Assembly (NCBI GenBank): GCA_001051155.2
Contig: JYIP02000008.1
Span: 1,364,001 to 1,428,000, forward strand
Direction of reading: 5' to 3'
Source of the DNA: Chrysoporthe austroafricana
Lineage: Eukaryota > Ascomycota > Sordariomycetes > Diaporthales > Cryphonectriaceae
Length of the DNA: 64,000 bases
The translations under genes were made by a program, and so were the position numbers. Below, one piece after another: positions 10,909 through 21,169 of this stretch (positions are counted from its first letter, which is position 1; each line of letters starts with the position of its first letter). The notes under the pieces are model-generated. The model saw nothing but the letters and a program-made list of their open reading frames with translations. It was not told where the DNA came from and ran no database searches.

Positions 10909-11650
10909 TCATAGAAGACCAAATGACCTACCATGTATCATCGACACATTCGAAAATAAATTAGTCTCAAAGTAGGTGATACCGCATCCGACCCCGGGTA
11001 GCCAGTCGACGACGCTCATGTTAATTGCCTCGAGGCGGTAGGCTGGTCGGGCGTAATTGCCAAGCGTCGCGCGCCCCGAGGTGATAATAAAGTGTCCCTG
11101 TTCATAAACACAAGAGCTATCGCTGCTATTGCCGGTCTCTAATACAAGTTGAGATAGTTGTTCTATTTGTTTTTCTACCAAACATAGGCTCTAAATCGAG
11201 ATATTCGAGAGATCTGTCTGCGGCTACGAGGAGCATGCTCAGTTATTGTCAGCTGTTTCTCAACACAACGTGCTCGCATTCACAATCTTCACGCCCGAGG
11301 GCACTATGTGCTGATCTGTTCTACTGTAGACAATCCAGTCATGATATTCACCACTGCTAGTGCTGCTTCTCTCCAGTACTCTGTGGAGTGTGAGGGTGTA
11401 GTCGCAGCTCAGGTATGCCCCGAGATCCGGAACGCCGGAGGCCTTGGCACCAGACCACGGAAGGTTGCCTCCGCATGCTACCCAGTGCAGCCCTTGCAGA
11501 GATTGGGTCGCGTCTTGGACGAGATTGGGTCAGGACGCTGATACAATTGCGCGTAATGCTAGAGTATCGTCCGCGGGATCATCAGTATATCAATACCATC
11601 ATAGATGTAAACAAGTGAGCCGTCGGAGCCTATCAAGACGACTGTCTACG
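10909..11650 (-). pseudogene. Decayed ORF, protein family not recognised
   Basis: Minus-strand pieces that read like real protein but do not join in one frame. From about 11650: VVLIGSDGSLVYIYDGIDI, then a shift of frame near 11590 into DDPADDTLALRAIVSAS, an in-frame TGA near 11540, then QGLHWVACGGNLPWSGAKAS, GVPDLGAYLSCDYTLTLHRV and DQHIVPSGVKIVNAS. Further down, the ORF 11181..10909 contains GHFIITSGRATLGNYARPAY and VVDWLPGVGCGITYFETN. Composition (Gly, Cys, Trp, aromatic) suggests a secreted protein. An intron could explain the gap at 11180-11290, but the early frame change and stop look like damage. Could be a multi-exon gene that I misread. Confidence 0.4.
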
Positions 11651-12085
11651 CCGACGTCCAGCCGCCCATTTCTCTACTGTCATTTTTCTCAAGTGACTTT
11701 TATTTGGCTTGAATGATCTTATCACATGGAATTTGTGTCTACTTCTTGTTTTTTACTTTTCTTTTAATCTCATTCCTCACCTAACTGAGTTCCGAAGTAT
11801 ATTCTGTGAGCAGAATCAACGTCGATGTTCTTCCATTCTTCCCACAGCAGCTTGTGCGATCTTGCCTTGCCAGTCGTGATGGAGCGCTGCAACGCTGGAA
11901 CGGGACGTGCCTTGATCTACTGCAGATCGGAACGCGGCAGACACGCTGAAACAGAATAGAGTTTAGGGCCGCCATTAGCCCTAAAATGTTGGGCTGAAGC
12001 TGAGCGGGCAAATCTCGCACCGGTCGCGGACCCCTCCTTCCAAGGTTGCTAACAACTACACATTCACGCCATACGACGTTTGAAG
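11651..12085. promoter_or_regulatory. Upstream region of the glycosyltransferase gene
   Basis: No supported ORF. A T-rich run at 11745-11766 lies about 320 bp before the ATG. The last 100 bp before the ATG have no evident TATA box. Confidence 0.4.
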
Positions 12086-13462
12086 ATGTCAAGCTCTGAT
12101 GGGGAGAGGCCGGCCCACATCCTCTTCCTTTGTCAACCCCTGACAGGCCATATCACGCCCACACTCCGTGTGGCATCCGAACTACACCGCCGAGGATGGC
12201 CGGTCTCTTTTCTCGGCCCTACGACCCACCGTGCCCGCGTCTCTGCCTCCGGAGTCCACTTCATCCCTCTGAAGGGAGACGCTGATGTCGATGACCTGCT
12301 CTACTACGCGCCCGACAGTCCAAACCCGCCTGTGCCTGGATTTCACTCATTGGAGTGGTATGAGCGGGCCCTGGTAGACCTCGAGAAGCATTGCCTTGAG
12401 CCCCTGCCGACACAATGGGCCTGCGTCAAGGAAGCGCTGACTGGGTTGCACGCGGGCGACCCTAGCCGTCCCGTAGTCATCATCAGCGAAGCTTTCTTTC
12501 ATGGCATCCTACCTCTCTTCTTCGGGGCGGAATTGCCGGATGACGTGAAACGGCCCAAAACGCTGTGTCTCTCCGTGACGCCCCCAGCCATTCGGAGCAT
12601 CGACCTCCCACCGTTTGACCATCCCCTTCCTTTCACTCAGACACCCCAAGGTCGGGCTCGCAACGCACGGTGCTGGGAGGACTGGGCAGCGCTTACCGCC
12701 CCACTGAAGAGTCTCCTTGAGACGAAGCTCGCCGAGGCTGGCGCCGTGCGCTTCCCAGATGGTCCAGTTCTAGATGGTACGAATTACACGTGTCACTCGG
12801 CCATACTGCACATCGGTGTGCCCAGCTTCGAGCACCCGCGTAGCGACTGGCCGGCACAATTCCAGTTCGTTGGGTTTCTACCGCTCGCGAGTCCCCCACC
12901 AGGTGGCTACCCCAACCTGCCTTGCTGGTGGGATGAGGTGACGACCACGAACAAGAAAGTCGTCGTTGTAGCGCAGGGCACAGTCGAAACGAACCCATAC
13001 GATCTCATCATCCCAACTATCAAGGCGATGCAAGGCCGGGACGACGTCCTAGTAGCCGCCATTATGGGACGCAAGGGGGCTAGACTGCCGAGGGAATTCG
13101 ACGTGCCGGACAATGCGCGCGTCACTGACTACCTGCATTACGATGCGATCTTGCCGCACGCTCGGGTCTGGGTTCATAATGGCGGGTATGGCGCCATTAC
13201 GCACGGTATTGCTCACGGCGTGCCGATGGTGGTCGCCGGAGAAGGACAAGACAAGCCTGAGAACATCCGGAGAGTGCGGTATTCTGGAATCGGAGTCGGC
13301 CTCGGAACGTCAACTCCTAGTGTGAAAGACTTAAAGTTGAGCCTGGATGATGTCCTCAACAACAAGAAATATCTAGAACGAGTCAAGGTACTGAGACAGG
13401 AGACGACAGACTTAGACTGCTTTGGGCGTATAGAGAAAGCCGCTTTAGAGGCGCTGACATGA
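12086..13462 (+). CDS. UDP-glycosyltransferase, GT1/MGT-like
   Basis: Transfers a sugar from a UDP-sugar to a small acceptor; likely cytosolic and acting on a metabolite. Single exon, 458 aa from the ATG at 12086 (MSSSDGERPAHILFLCQPLTGH follows Met-Lys in the longer TTG frame, so ATG is preferred). The N-terminal acceptor half opens with HILFLCQPLTGHITPTLRVA, in which the His after LTG is the usual catalytic base position. The C-terminal half has VVVVAQGTVETNPYDLIIP and the donor-site block HARVWVHNGGYGAITHGIAH near residue 365, equivalent to the UGT HCGWNS/HGGxGS region, followed by GEGQDKPENIRRV (the usual DQ becomes QD). No signal peptide or membrane anchor, unlike animal UGTs. It converges with the aminotransferase, 44 bp from stop to stop. 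The acceptor is unknown. Confidence 0.88.
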   Translation: MSSSDGERPAHILFLCQPLTGHITPTLRVASELHRRGWPVSFLGPTTHRARVSASGVHFIPLKGDADVDDLLYYAPDSPNPPVPGFHSLEWYERALVDLEKHCLEPLPTQWACVKEALTGLHAGDPSRPVVIISEAFFHGILPLFFGAELPDDVKRPKTLCLSVTPPAIRSIDLPPFDHPLPFTQTPQGRARNARCWEDWAALTAPLKSLLETKLAEAGAVRFPDGPVLDGTNYTCHSAILHIGVPSFEHPRSDWPAQFQFVGFLPLASPPPGGYPNLPCWWDEVTTTNKKVVVVAQGTVETNPYDLIIPTIKAMQGRDDVLVAAIMGRKGARLPREFDVPDNARVTDYLHYDAILPHARVWVHNGGYGAITHGIAHGVPMVVAGEGQDKPENIRRVRYSGIGVGLGTSTPSVKDLKLSLDDVLNNKKYLERVKVLRQETTDLDCFGRIEKAALEALT

Positions 13463-13506
13463 AAGGAATTCATCTTCGCTTCGCGCAAACATAAAATCCA
13501 ACTATA

Positions 13507-14871
13507 TCACAGCTCAGCTTCCACAGCCGTCAGTGCCTCGTCATAAATGCCCAACGCTTTCTCAACCTCATCTTTGGTGACAACACACGGCGGTGTGACG
13601 TGCAGCCTGTTGTCGACCACAAACGGCAGCAAGCCTCGCTTCACACACTCGTTCTTGATTTTGCCGACGACGCTTGGTGCCACAGGGGCCTTCGTCGTAG
13701 GATCCGAAACCAGGTCTAACGCCCAGAAGACACCGAGTCCTCGCACTTCCCCTACGATACGGTGCTTCTCACCTAATTTCCGCAATCCCGGGCCCAAAAC
13801 GTCTTTGCCGATATCTGCTGCATGCTCCAGTATCCGATCCTCCTCGTACGCCTCCAATGTCGCGACGATCGCAGCCATGGCAAGCGGGTGCCCTGAGTAC
13901 GTGAGCCCGCCTGGGTAGAATCTCTCGGCGAACGCCCGAGATATAGACTTGGAGAGGATGACGCCTCCCGCGGGGACGTAGCCCCCATTGACGCCCTTAG
14001 CGAAGCTGATGAGATCAGGCCTGACCCCCTCCGCATTGATTTCCTTGTTCTGCCACGCAAACCAATCACCAGTGCGTCCGAAGCCAGCCATTACCTCATC
14101 GCAGATCAGAACGGCCCCAAACTCGTCACACAACTTTCTCACCCCCGCAAGCCAGCCCGGCGGCGGTACGATGACACCGGCCGTGCCGGGGATCGTCTCC
14201 AGGATGATTGCCGCAATCGATGCCGGGCCCTCACACTCGATCACCCTGCGCAGGTGGTGCAGCGCCCTGTCCGTCTCCTCCTCGGGGGAGCTCGACCAGA
14301 ATTCCGACCGATACGGGAACGGTCCGAAGAAGTGCGTATGTCCACGCGCGAACTGGTTTTCCACCCGCCTGAAGTCGCCCGTCGCAACAATGGCCGATCC
14401 CGTCGCGCCATGATAACTCCTATAAGCAGAGAGCACTGTGTCCCTCCCCGTGGTCAGCCGCGCCATGCGGATCGCGTTCTCGTTTGCATCCGCGCCGCCG
14501 TTGGTGAAGAAGACCTTGTCAAAGGCCTTGTCCTCGGGGTGGAGCCGGTTCGCGTGCTTGAGGATGAGCTCCGCTGCCTTGCCGCGGGCGAGGTTGGCAT
14601 GCGCGGGTGCTATCGTGGGTAGTACGTCGGCCTGCTTCTTGATGGCGGCCACGACCTTGGGGTGCGTGTGACCGATATTGGTGTTGATCAGCTGGCTGGA
14701 GAAGTCGAGGTAGCGCTTGCCGCTGTAGTCCCATACCTCACAGCCCGAGGCCCCGGCGAGCGTGAGGGGGTTGAGGGAGGCCTGGGCGCTCCACGAATGG
14801 AATACATTGGCGCGGTCGAGCTGGTAGGTGAGGGCGTCGAGGTCTTCGACTGTTGGTGTGACGCTGCCCAT
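13507..14871 (-). CDS. Class III (omega) PLP-dependent aminotransferase
   Basis: Moves an amino group from an omega-amino acid or amine to a keto acid. 454 aa, single exon. The ATG at 14871 (MGSVTPTVEDLDALTY) is chosen; the frame extends upstream only to a GTG. Family features in order: WDYSGKRYLDFSSQLINTNIGH, FFTNGGADANENAIRMAR (phosphate binding), SYHGATGSAIVATGD, ILETIPGTAGVIVPPPGW, LICDEVMAGFGRTGDWFAW (Asp contacting the PLP pyridine), Lys292 in ISFAKGVNGGYVPAGGV (Schiff base) and RGLGVFWALDLV. It resembles bacterial taurine-pyruvate and beta-alanine transaminases more than the yeast GABA transaminase, but substrate cannot be read from sequence. A GABA-type permease lies 3.6 kb away; a link is only suggestive. 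Confidence 0.92.
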   Translation of the reverse strand: MGSVTPTVEDLDALTYQLDRANVFHSWSAQASLNPLTLAGASGCEVWDYSGKRYLDFSSQLINTNIGHTHPKVVAAIKKQADVLPTIAPAHANLARGKAAELILKHANRLHPEDKAFDKVFFTNGGADANENAIRMARLTTGRDTVLSAYRSYHGATGSAIVATGDFRRVENQFARGHTHFFGPFPYRSEFWSSSPEEETDRALHHLRRVIECEGPASIAAIILETIPGTAGVIVPPPGWLAGVRKLCDEFGAVLICDEVMAGFGRTGDWFAWQNKEINAEGVRPDLISFAKGVNGGYVPAGGVILSKSISRAFAERFYPGGLTYSGHPLAMAAIVATLEAYEEDRILEHAADIGKDVLGPGLRKLGEKHRIVGEVRGLGVFWALDLVSDPTTKAPVAPSVVGKIKNECVKRGLLPFVVDNRLHVTPPCVVTKDEVEKALGIYDEALTAVEAEL

Positions 14872-16259
14872 GTTGATGTCCACTGCTCTGTTGATTGACG
14901 GCCTACAGTACGTCGTTGTGCAAGACTTCTGAAGAAGGAGGCCTTAGACTGGTAATCCCCGACTACCAGCGATCGAGTGTAGTGTTGCTAAGAATGCCCG
15001 CAACAGTTTGGCTTTTATGTAGGGACCAGCAGTATGTCAATGAAGCGGTGCGGTCACTTTGCAACCAAGACCATGTCCCGGTATCGCTGTGGCCGTCGCT
15101 CAATCACCGGCCGGAGTATCACGCCGCACCACAGATAACGAGTGGATCCCCCGATGCGGAAGGACGTGTCGATGGACCAGGCTTGTGACTCGGCCCCGCA
15201 GATATATATAAGTGCGTAGCTATCCGGGTATGAATGTAGCGAACCTTGACATCTTTGATAGAATGTTTTCCCCACGATTTCAAGACTTTAACAAGCCACG
15301 GTCAATTCCTCATTGACAGCCTTTGGAAATACCCCTCTCGGTTTTGAGCAGCATGAGGATCACTAGCCGCATATGTGGGCTAGGTGCGGCTCAGGAGGCC
15401 CTGGCGTGATAGCACCTTGATCTTGCGTGATGGTTTGGGTTTCCACAGTCGGATCCGAGATTCATTAACATTGCAGCTGTGCGAGCATGATATTGCGACC
15501 GAAATTAGTACAAATATGTACATTAAATAAATAATAATGATAAATAGAGGATTTGTAGAAAAGTAAGGGCAATCAGAAACCCCCATCAATATTAACACAT
15601 GTCGCCTTGGTCCCTGCGCTCACCAACGCCGACCGCCGAGTCCTAGCTTCCATACTGCAGGCAACAAGACCATTGACTTTAATTACGCGAATGAAATGAA
15701 TATCGAGTAAAGAGGAGGAAGCTCCTTGTCTCTGCCTTGCGAAGGCTGAGTACCACTTGGCCTCGAACCTGATTTTAGATGGTCACATTAGCCTCTGTAT
15801 CCGCAACGTAAATAGGAAATAATTTTTGCTCTACTTGAGGACGTTGTTGGGCTCATTTGAGCGCTTAGTTGAGAGATCATAGGAAATAGAGAGAGACACT
15901 ATACGTTCTAGTGAGACATTCAATCCATTTGACGTCGTGTTGGTGTTCCTTAAGTTGCCGAACGAGTAGGAGTCCGAGTGCTATGTGCCTCCGTAATTAA
16001 TTAGTTGAAACAATTAACGCTGTGCGAAACCTCACAGTATGCTTTGAGCGGCTGATAATTCAGTAGAATCGGCGTTTTTCTCATTCTACACATGCATTCA
16101 AATCTGGTCTGCTATCCTGGGCAAGCCCCTTGCCAGCTCAACGAAGCCACCTACAGCCAGCGCACAGGACAGAGTGATCTTAGCTTCTTTCAATGCCGTT
16201 TCATGTCCTACTCAATGCTATTATGCGTAGCTCCATAGAGTCTGAGCTGGAAGGTATCA
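14872..16259. other. Intergenic stretch
   Basis: No ORF with support. Contains the aminotransferase upstream region; a TATATATA block at 15200-15207 lies about 330 bp from its ATG. AT-rich short blocks lie between 15480 and 16080. Confidence 0.45.
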
Positions 16260-16790
16260 TGTATTACTGTCCAAGTCCACTGGCATGAGTAACCTGCCGA
16301 GAATTTTGCTTGCCTTCATCATGTCCTTCGTGGCTGGTTTCTTCTACGATCAGACTGCCATGTCAGCCGCAAAGCGCCGCGGTGGAATGTGAGAAGCGAA
16401 TTTGATTCTAACAGTCGTCTGTGTGATCATCGATGTCATGAGTTTCGTCAAAGCTAGTCAAGTACGCCTTGCATTACATCTTTTCCCTGCTGGGCAATTT
16501 CTCTCGATTATGGCTCCGACGGCTACTCCCGCTGTTCAGAACTTCTTCATAAAAAGCTGCCCGTAGCACACTGATTGAAAGATTGCGAAGAAGGGCTTCT
16601 TTGACTTCATCTGGAACGCTCCTGACTTACACTGATCACTGCAAGTTTCAGACCAGTGCTCGTCAATATGGCCACGCTTTGTGAATTCATCGGCTTCGGT
16701 TTCAACACCATAGCCATCACTTACACCTCCCGTCTTGGGAAGAAGTGCTCCTTGTACTACCCCTGCCAGAAACTCCACTGAATGCTCATT
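16260..16790 (+). pseudogene. Remnant of a coding sequence, possibly a membrane protein
   Basis: Short plus-strand pieces read like protein but are broken by stops: SNLPRILLAFIMSFVAGFFY and DQTAMSAAKRRGGM (16285-16395), then APTATPAVQNFFIKSCP (16512-16560), then FRPVLVNMATLCEFIGFGFN and TIAITYTSRLGKKCSLYY (16650-16780). The hydrophobic first and third pieces suggest a membrane protein. No family was assigned. These could be exons of a gene whose introns I could not place, but stops fall at positions with no good splice sites. Confidence 0.25.
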
Positions 16791-16950
16791 AACGTCGATA
16801 TGGTAGGCCCGTGAGTCGTGACATGATTATGTTCCTATTGCTATTTGTTTGTGTAGTCACTGGTACTTCACTTTCTGTTCACCCAAGGTAAGCGAGTTGA
16901 AGCTATAGGTTGAAGTGCGTGCCAGCCAGGTACCGTCTCGACTGCAATCC

Positions 16951-17051
16951 GCGTTGCCTAGCTCAGCTGGTAAAGCGTGCACTATGACCAAAATAGATTG
17001 CAGTCGAGTTGCGGACCGGAGGGTCGCCCGTTCGAACCCGAGCCCGGCACA
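16951..17051 (+). tRNA. Degenerate tRNA-like sequence (anticodon not assignable)
   Basis: A D-arm/A-box-like stretch (TAGCTCAGCTGGTAAAGC at 16959-16976) is followed by a T-loop/B-box-like stretch (GTTCGAACC around 17030-17038) and GCCCGGCACA. The 5' acceptor side (GCGTTGCC) does not pair with the 3' side (CCCGGCA), and the D stem has a mismatch, so this is not a normal functional tRNA. A perfect 13-bp inverted repeat (16937-16949 with 16996-17008, CTCGACTGCAATC) brackets its 5' half. It may be a tRNA pseudogene or the head of a tRNA-derived short element. Confidence 0.35.
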
Positions 17052-18512
17052 TAAAAAAAGACTTTCCTAGGAGGTTTCCGTGGAAAGAGGATTCAGGGAC
17101 AGTACGCTCATGTGTGGCGGAAGTTCCCCTGGCTACATCCTCCAGTACACTGGCACCAGAAGAATTCGCAAAACCCCCATGGAGGGTGTTTTCGGCCTCC
17201 AGGAGCACCAAAGCAGATTGCAACAAGGTGCTCCTGGATGGAGCTTTTTGCCAGACGTTGCAGAGAGACCTTGAGTCCTCAACAACGCGCTGTTCTTCTT
17301 GCTTTTTGAGGAAGAGCAAAAATGTTGAGCTCTCGAAATTTCTCATATCCGCACGGTACCCCACTATCCAGCTTCGTTCAACCACTCACTTCTTCAATTG
17401 TCTCTGCATATGCTTTTCTCATCGCTCTGCGTTACCGGTACTCACTAAAGGACGATGGCTGGGGGCAGAAGATTCAAATGAAGACAAGAGAGCCGTATTA
17501 AATTAATTCTACATAAGCAGAGGTAGAATTTCTCCCGGTCAATAGTATTTGTAACAGTCTTTGCCTTCTATTCCATTCTAATCAGCAGTAACTTTGTACA
17601 CCATAGCCAAGATTTTCATTACAGATATTCACGGCGAGGCAAAGGGTGAGATTCAGTTTACGATAGCACCAGTTCTGCTCTGTAGTAGCCCAGCCAGAAA
17701 TGATGTCCGGGGGAGATGGGTGGTAAGAAATTGGTGGAAAGGTCTTCGCATTTAATGGACGGCGATTTCCAAGGTTATTTGACAATATCAGGTCGAGAAA
17801 CAATGCATGACACGAGGACAGTCTGCTAGAGACGATCAAGTGCCTAAGAAAATGAAATCCCACGGAGTAAAGCCAAAGTGCTCGAGACCAGTTGAATTAG
17901 TATGGTCGATATGGTAATTATCGGTCCCTAGCACATGAGATTCGAGACATGCGAGTGGGGTGGCGGCTTCCGGGTCTAAGGATAGAGAGATAACAGCCTC
18001 CAAGAGTCCACCATATCAGGAGCTTTTAACCTGATCTAGCTCAATAACAGCTCTCCCAAGATGGCAACTATACCCAGTACCAACCCCGCGTAACGACGCC
18101 ACAGTCTTGAGGCCATGGTGCCAAAGGGGTCAGCTCTTATCTATCCGCAGGCCTAAGGACACGCTCAGACGCTCGATCTAATTGGCAATGTCGAATAGCT
18201 CTATCAGCCGGCTGCAATCGGCAAGGTTCATGTAAGATCATAGTTTATACAGGGGACATGCGACGCAAGCATGAGGAAAGACTTCCTATCATGCTGTAGC
18301 CCTAAGCGTGGGGCATAAGCCGCCGGAGCAGGGTCGCAATCTGAGCAGGCTGCATATCAGCCATACATATTGAGGGGCATTGGGACCACCGAACCTCTGC
18401 GCGTTGACTTCCGTCCGCCCTTTTCTGGCATGGTACTCTGCTGTGTGACCGTGAAACAACAGTCCATCTCTTCCTGCATATTGACAGCCAGTCAGGACGG
18501 CCAGACCCCGAC
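17052..18512. other. Non-coding stretch with a hairpin, then the permease upstream region
   Basis: 17052-17506 is open in one plus frame but has no protein character. It holds a 12-bp inverted repeat (TCCAGGAGCACC at 17198-17209 with its complement at 17227-17238) around a 17-nt loop. From 17580 to 18512 no gene is seen; this should contain the promoter of the permease gene. Confidence 0.4.
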
Positions 18513-20454
18513 ATGTCCACGCCAGATATGACATCCAGATCGGATGGCGCACCTGCCGATCAACTACCTCATCAACACCATGAACACCTTGTGACGACCG
18601 ACGATAGCGGGGTCGTCCTCGCGAGCGAGGCCGATGCAGAACTGCTGGCCAAGATGGGCTACAAGCAGGAGCTGAAGCGCAATTTCTCGACACTCGAGGT
18701 CTTCGGCATCGCTTTCTCCATCATGGGTCTTCTGCCCTCGATCGCCTCTACCCTGGCGTTTTCCCTGCCCGCTGGGCCAGCCGGAATGGTCTGGTCATGG
18801 TTCCTAGCGAGTGGCTGCATCTTTGTCGTCGGCCTGGCAATGGCCGATATGGGGAGTGCGATGCCTACAAGTGGCGGACTCTACTATTGGACTCATTATT
18901 TTAGCTCTCCGAAGACGAGGAATTACTTGTGCTTCTTGGTTGGCTATAGTAATAGTCTCGGTTTGATTGGTGGCCTCTGCAGCATCAATTGTTCGTCAAA
19001 AGTCCCAAGCCCAAGCCGACGGCTTCAAAAACTGACTACCGCCCAGACGGCTTCGCCCTGATGTTCTGCGCCGTCATCGTAATTTCCACAGATGGGGCAT
19101 GGACTGCAAGCAATGGGATCGTATACGTTGTGTTCATGGTCTGCACACTTACGCACGGTATCCTTGCCACCACCCTGACCAAGATCATGAACAAATTGCA
19201 GACATTTGCAGTCTTCATGGTCAGTTCTCACCTCCCTCGCTCCGGAGTGTGGCACTGATAGCTCGGATAGAACATCGCCCTCATCCTCGCCACAATCATT
19301 GCGCTACCTATAGGCAGAGCTAACCAGCGGAACGATGGTCATTTCATTTTCGCCGAGGTCGAAAATCTCACCACCTGGCCTACCGGATGGTCATTCATGC
19401 TCGCGTGGCTGAGTCCCATCTGGACGATCGGAGCTTTTGATTCCTGCGTTCATATGTCGGAGGAAGCGAGCAATGCCGCCAAAGCCGTGCCTCTGGGGAT
19501 TCTCAGCTCTATTGGCATGTGCTGGGGTCTCGGCTTCGTCATTGTGATTGTGCTAGCAGCTTGCATGAACCCGGATGTCGAGAGCGTGTTGGGAAGCTCC
19601 TTTGGGCAGCCTGTGAGTTCAGTATCCAAAACGGCCGCCGCCATGGAGCTGTTTCTGACCCAAGTACGCATACGTAGATGGCGCAGATCTATTACGACGC
19701 GCTCGGGAAACGCGGAGCGATGGGCTTCATCGCATTCTTGTTCATCGTCCAGTATTTGATGGGCCTGTCAATCCTCATTGCTGCGTCCCGACAAACGTGG
19801 GCGTTTTCTCGTGACGGCGCACTGCCATTTTCGCCGTTCTTCAGACCTATTGTATGTCCACTCTTTCCTCTTTTATGTCTACCAGATGGTATCTCCGCTG
19901 ACAGTCAATCCGTGTTCTAGTCAAAGAGATTTGGGTACATCCCCTTACGCACCGTTTGGGGGTCTGTCTTCGCTGCCATCGTCCTGGGCCTTCTCTGCCT
20001 GATCGCTTCAGCAGCGGCTTCTGCCTTGTTCTCCCTCGCTGTAGCAGGCAACAACCTTGCTTGGGGCGTTCCGATCTTCTCACGTGCGGTCTGGGGTCGC
20101 GAAAAGTTCACTCCGGGCCCTTTCTACACCGGCCGTCTGTTCAGTCTGCCCATCGCCTGGGCGGCTATCATTTTCTTGATCTATGGGATTGTCCTAGCCA
20201 TGTTTCCCGTCGGCGGCCCGGATCCCACCCCTCAAAGTATGAACTACACTGTCGTTATCAATATGGCAGTCTGGGGAGGATGCACGCTGTATTATCTTGT
20301 AGATGCTAGAAAGTGGTTTACAGGGCCCAAGACAACAGTGGACGAGGTTGAGGAGGTCTTGGGCCGGGAGTTGACTGCGGAGCAAAGGGAAGGCCTGTCC
20401 GGTGATGGTAAGGCGGCTGACGCGAACGAAAGCGGCCCTGAGACGGAGAAATAG
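18513..20454 (+). CDS. GABA/choline-type amino acid permease (APC superfamily)
   Basis: Plasma-membrane proton symporter for amino acids, amines or choline; closest in pattern to fungal Uga4/Hnm1-type carriers. Exons 18513..18990, 19047..19219, 19271..19612, 19678..19851 and 19921..20454 give 566 aa. Signature stretches: the N-terminal LASEADAELLAKMGYKQELK and RNFSTLEVFGIAFSIMGLLP, TSGGLYYWTHYFSSPK, FLVGYSNSLGLIGGLCSINY, WLSPIWTIGAFDSCVHMSEE followed by ASNAAKAVPLGI, and ASRQTWAFSRDGALPFS. About twelve hydrophobic segments are visible, and the C-terminus is acidic and cytosolic (EVEEVLGRELTAEQREGL). The first intron starts with the uncommon donor GTTCGT; the other donors are GTCAGT, GTGAGT and GTATGT. 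Phases are all consistent, so the gene looks intact. Substrate is not certain. Confidence 0.92.
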
Positions 20455-21169
20455 CCAGTTGTCTCCGGATAAAGGCCGCTACCTAGGCAGATCTCTTAAC
20501 TCTTGGGTGCTATGATCTGCACCTCTGCATGAGGATTCACATCACGGGTGTAGTAGCAACCAACGGCATGGCCATGGCAATCATGGGCACGACGGCACGT
20601 GGACTGGTAACTTAGCACAGACACACCCACACCGGCAAATATTCGGGCGCTAATACTGATGCTTTCCGTGACGAGATGCATTGCATGAGCCACTCGTCTG
20701 AATGAGGTCCTTGTTCCGCGAGTGCCAAGTACAGATGATCGGCATTGACTTGTCGGCCTTTGCAGAAAGCCTAAGACGCTATTTTCTTGGGCTGACTTAC
20801 GTCGCATTATTGAGTTCCTGTTGTCACGTTAGCTTTGCTGTTTGGTGTGAGGTCTCCTCGGAATGTGGTTCGATGGCACGGTTTTGATGGTGCGGAGTGC
20901 GTTTACAGCGGTCCTGCTGACGTGAGAGCAGCATATGTGAGAGCACTATGCAGACCTTGGTAGGGAGTGTAATTGATTATAAGAAACATCTTGGGTAGCA
21001 AAAGCATAGTGCGAGAGCGATAGCTCTTTTCCACACAGAAACAATATCGTGTGGTATTTCCCCCCGAGTCTCCAGCCTCTATAACCTCATATAACTTTGA
21101 CGTCTATCACTTGCATGCCTTTATTCTACTGAGCGCAGCCAGAACTTCAGCGTGAAAACTGTCTCCACC
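20455..21169. promoter_or_regulatory. Intergenic region upstream of the flavoprotein oxidase
   Basis: No supported gene. It holds the permease 3' end and the oxidase promoter. The last 100 bp contain a CCCCCC-GAGTCTCCAGCC block (21060-21078) and TATAACCTCATATAAC at 21080-21095, a plausible TATA region about 80 bp before the ATG. Confidence 0.45.

Noticed and set aside
17009..17506. 165-codon plus-strand frame after the tRNA-like module
   Set aside because: Contains the B-box sequence and two inverted repeats; the product has no domain and is better explained as non-coding repeat DNA.
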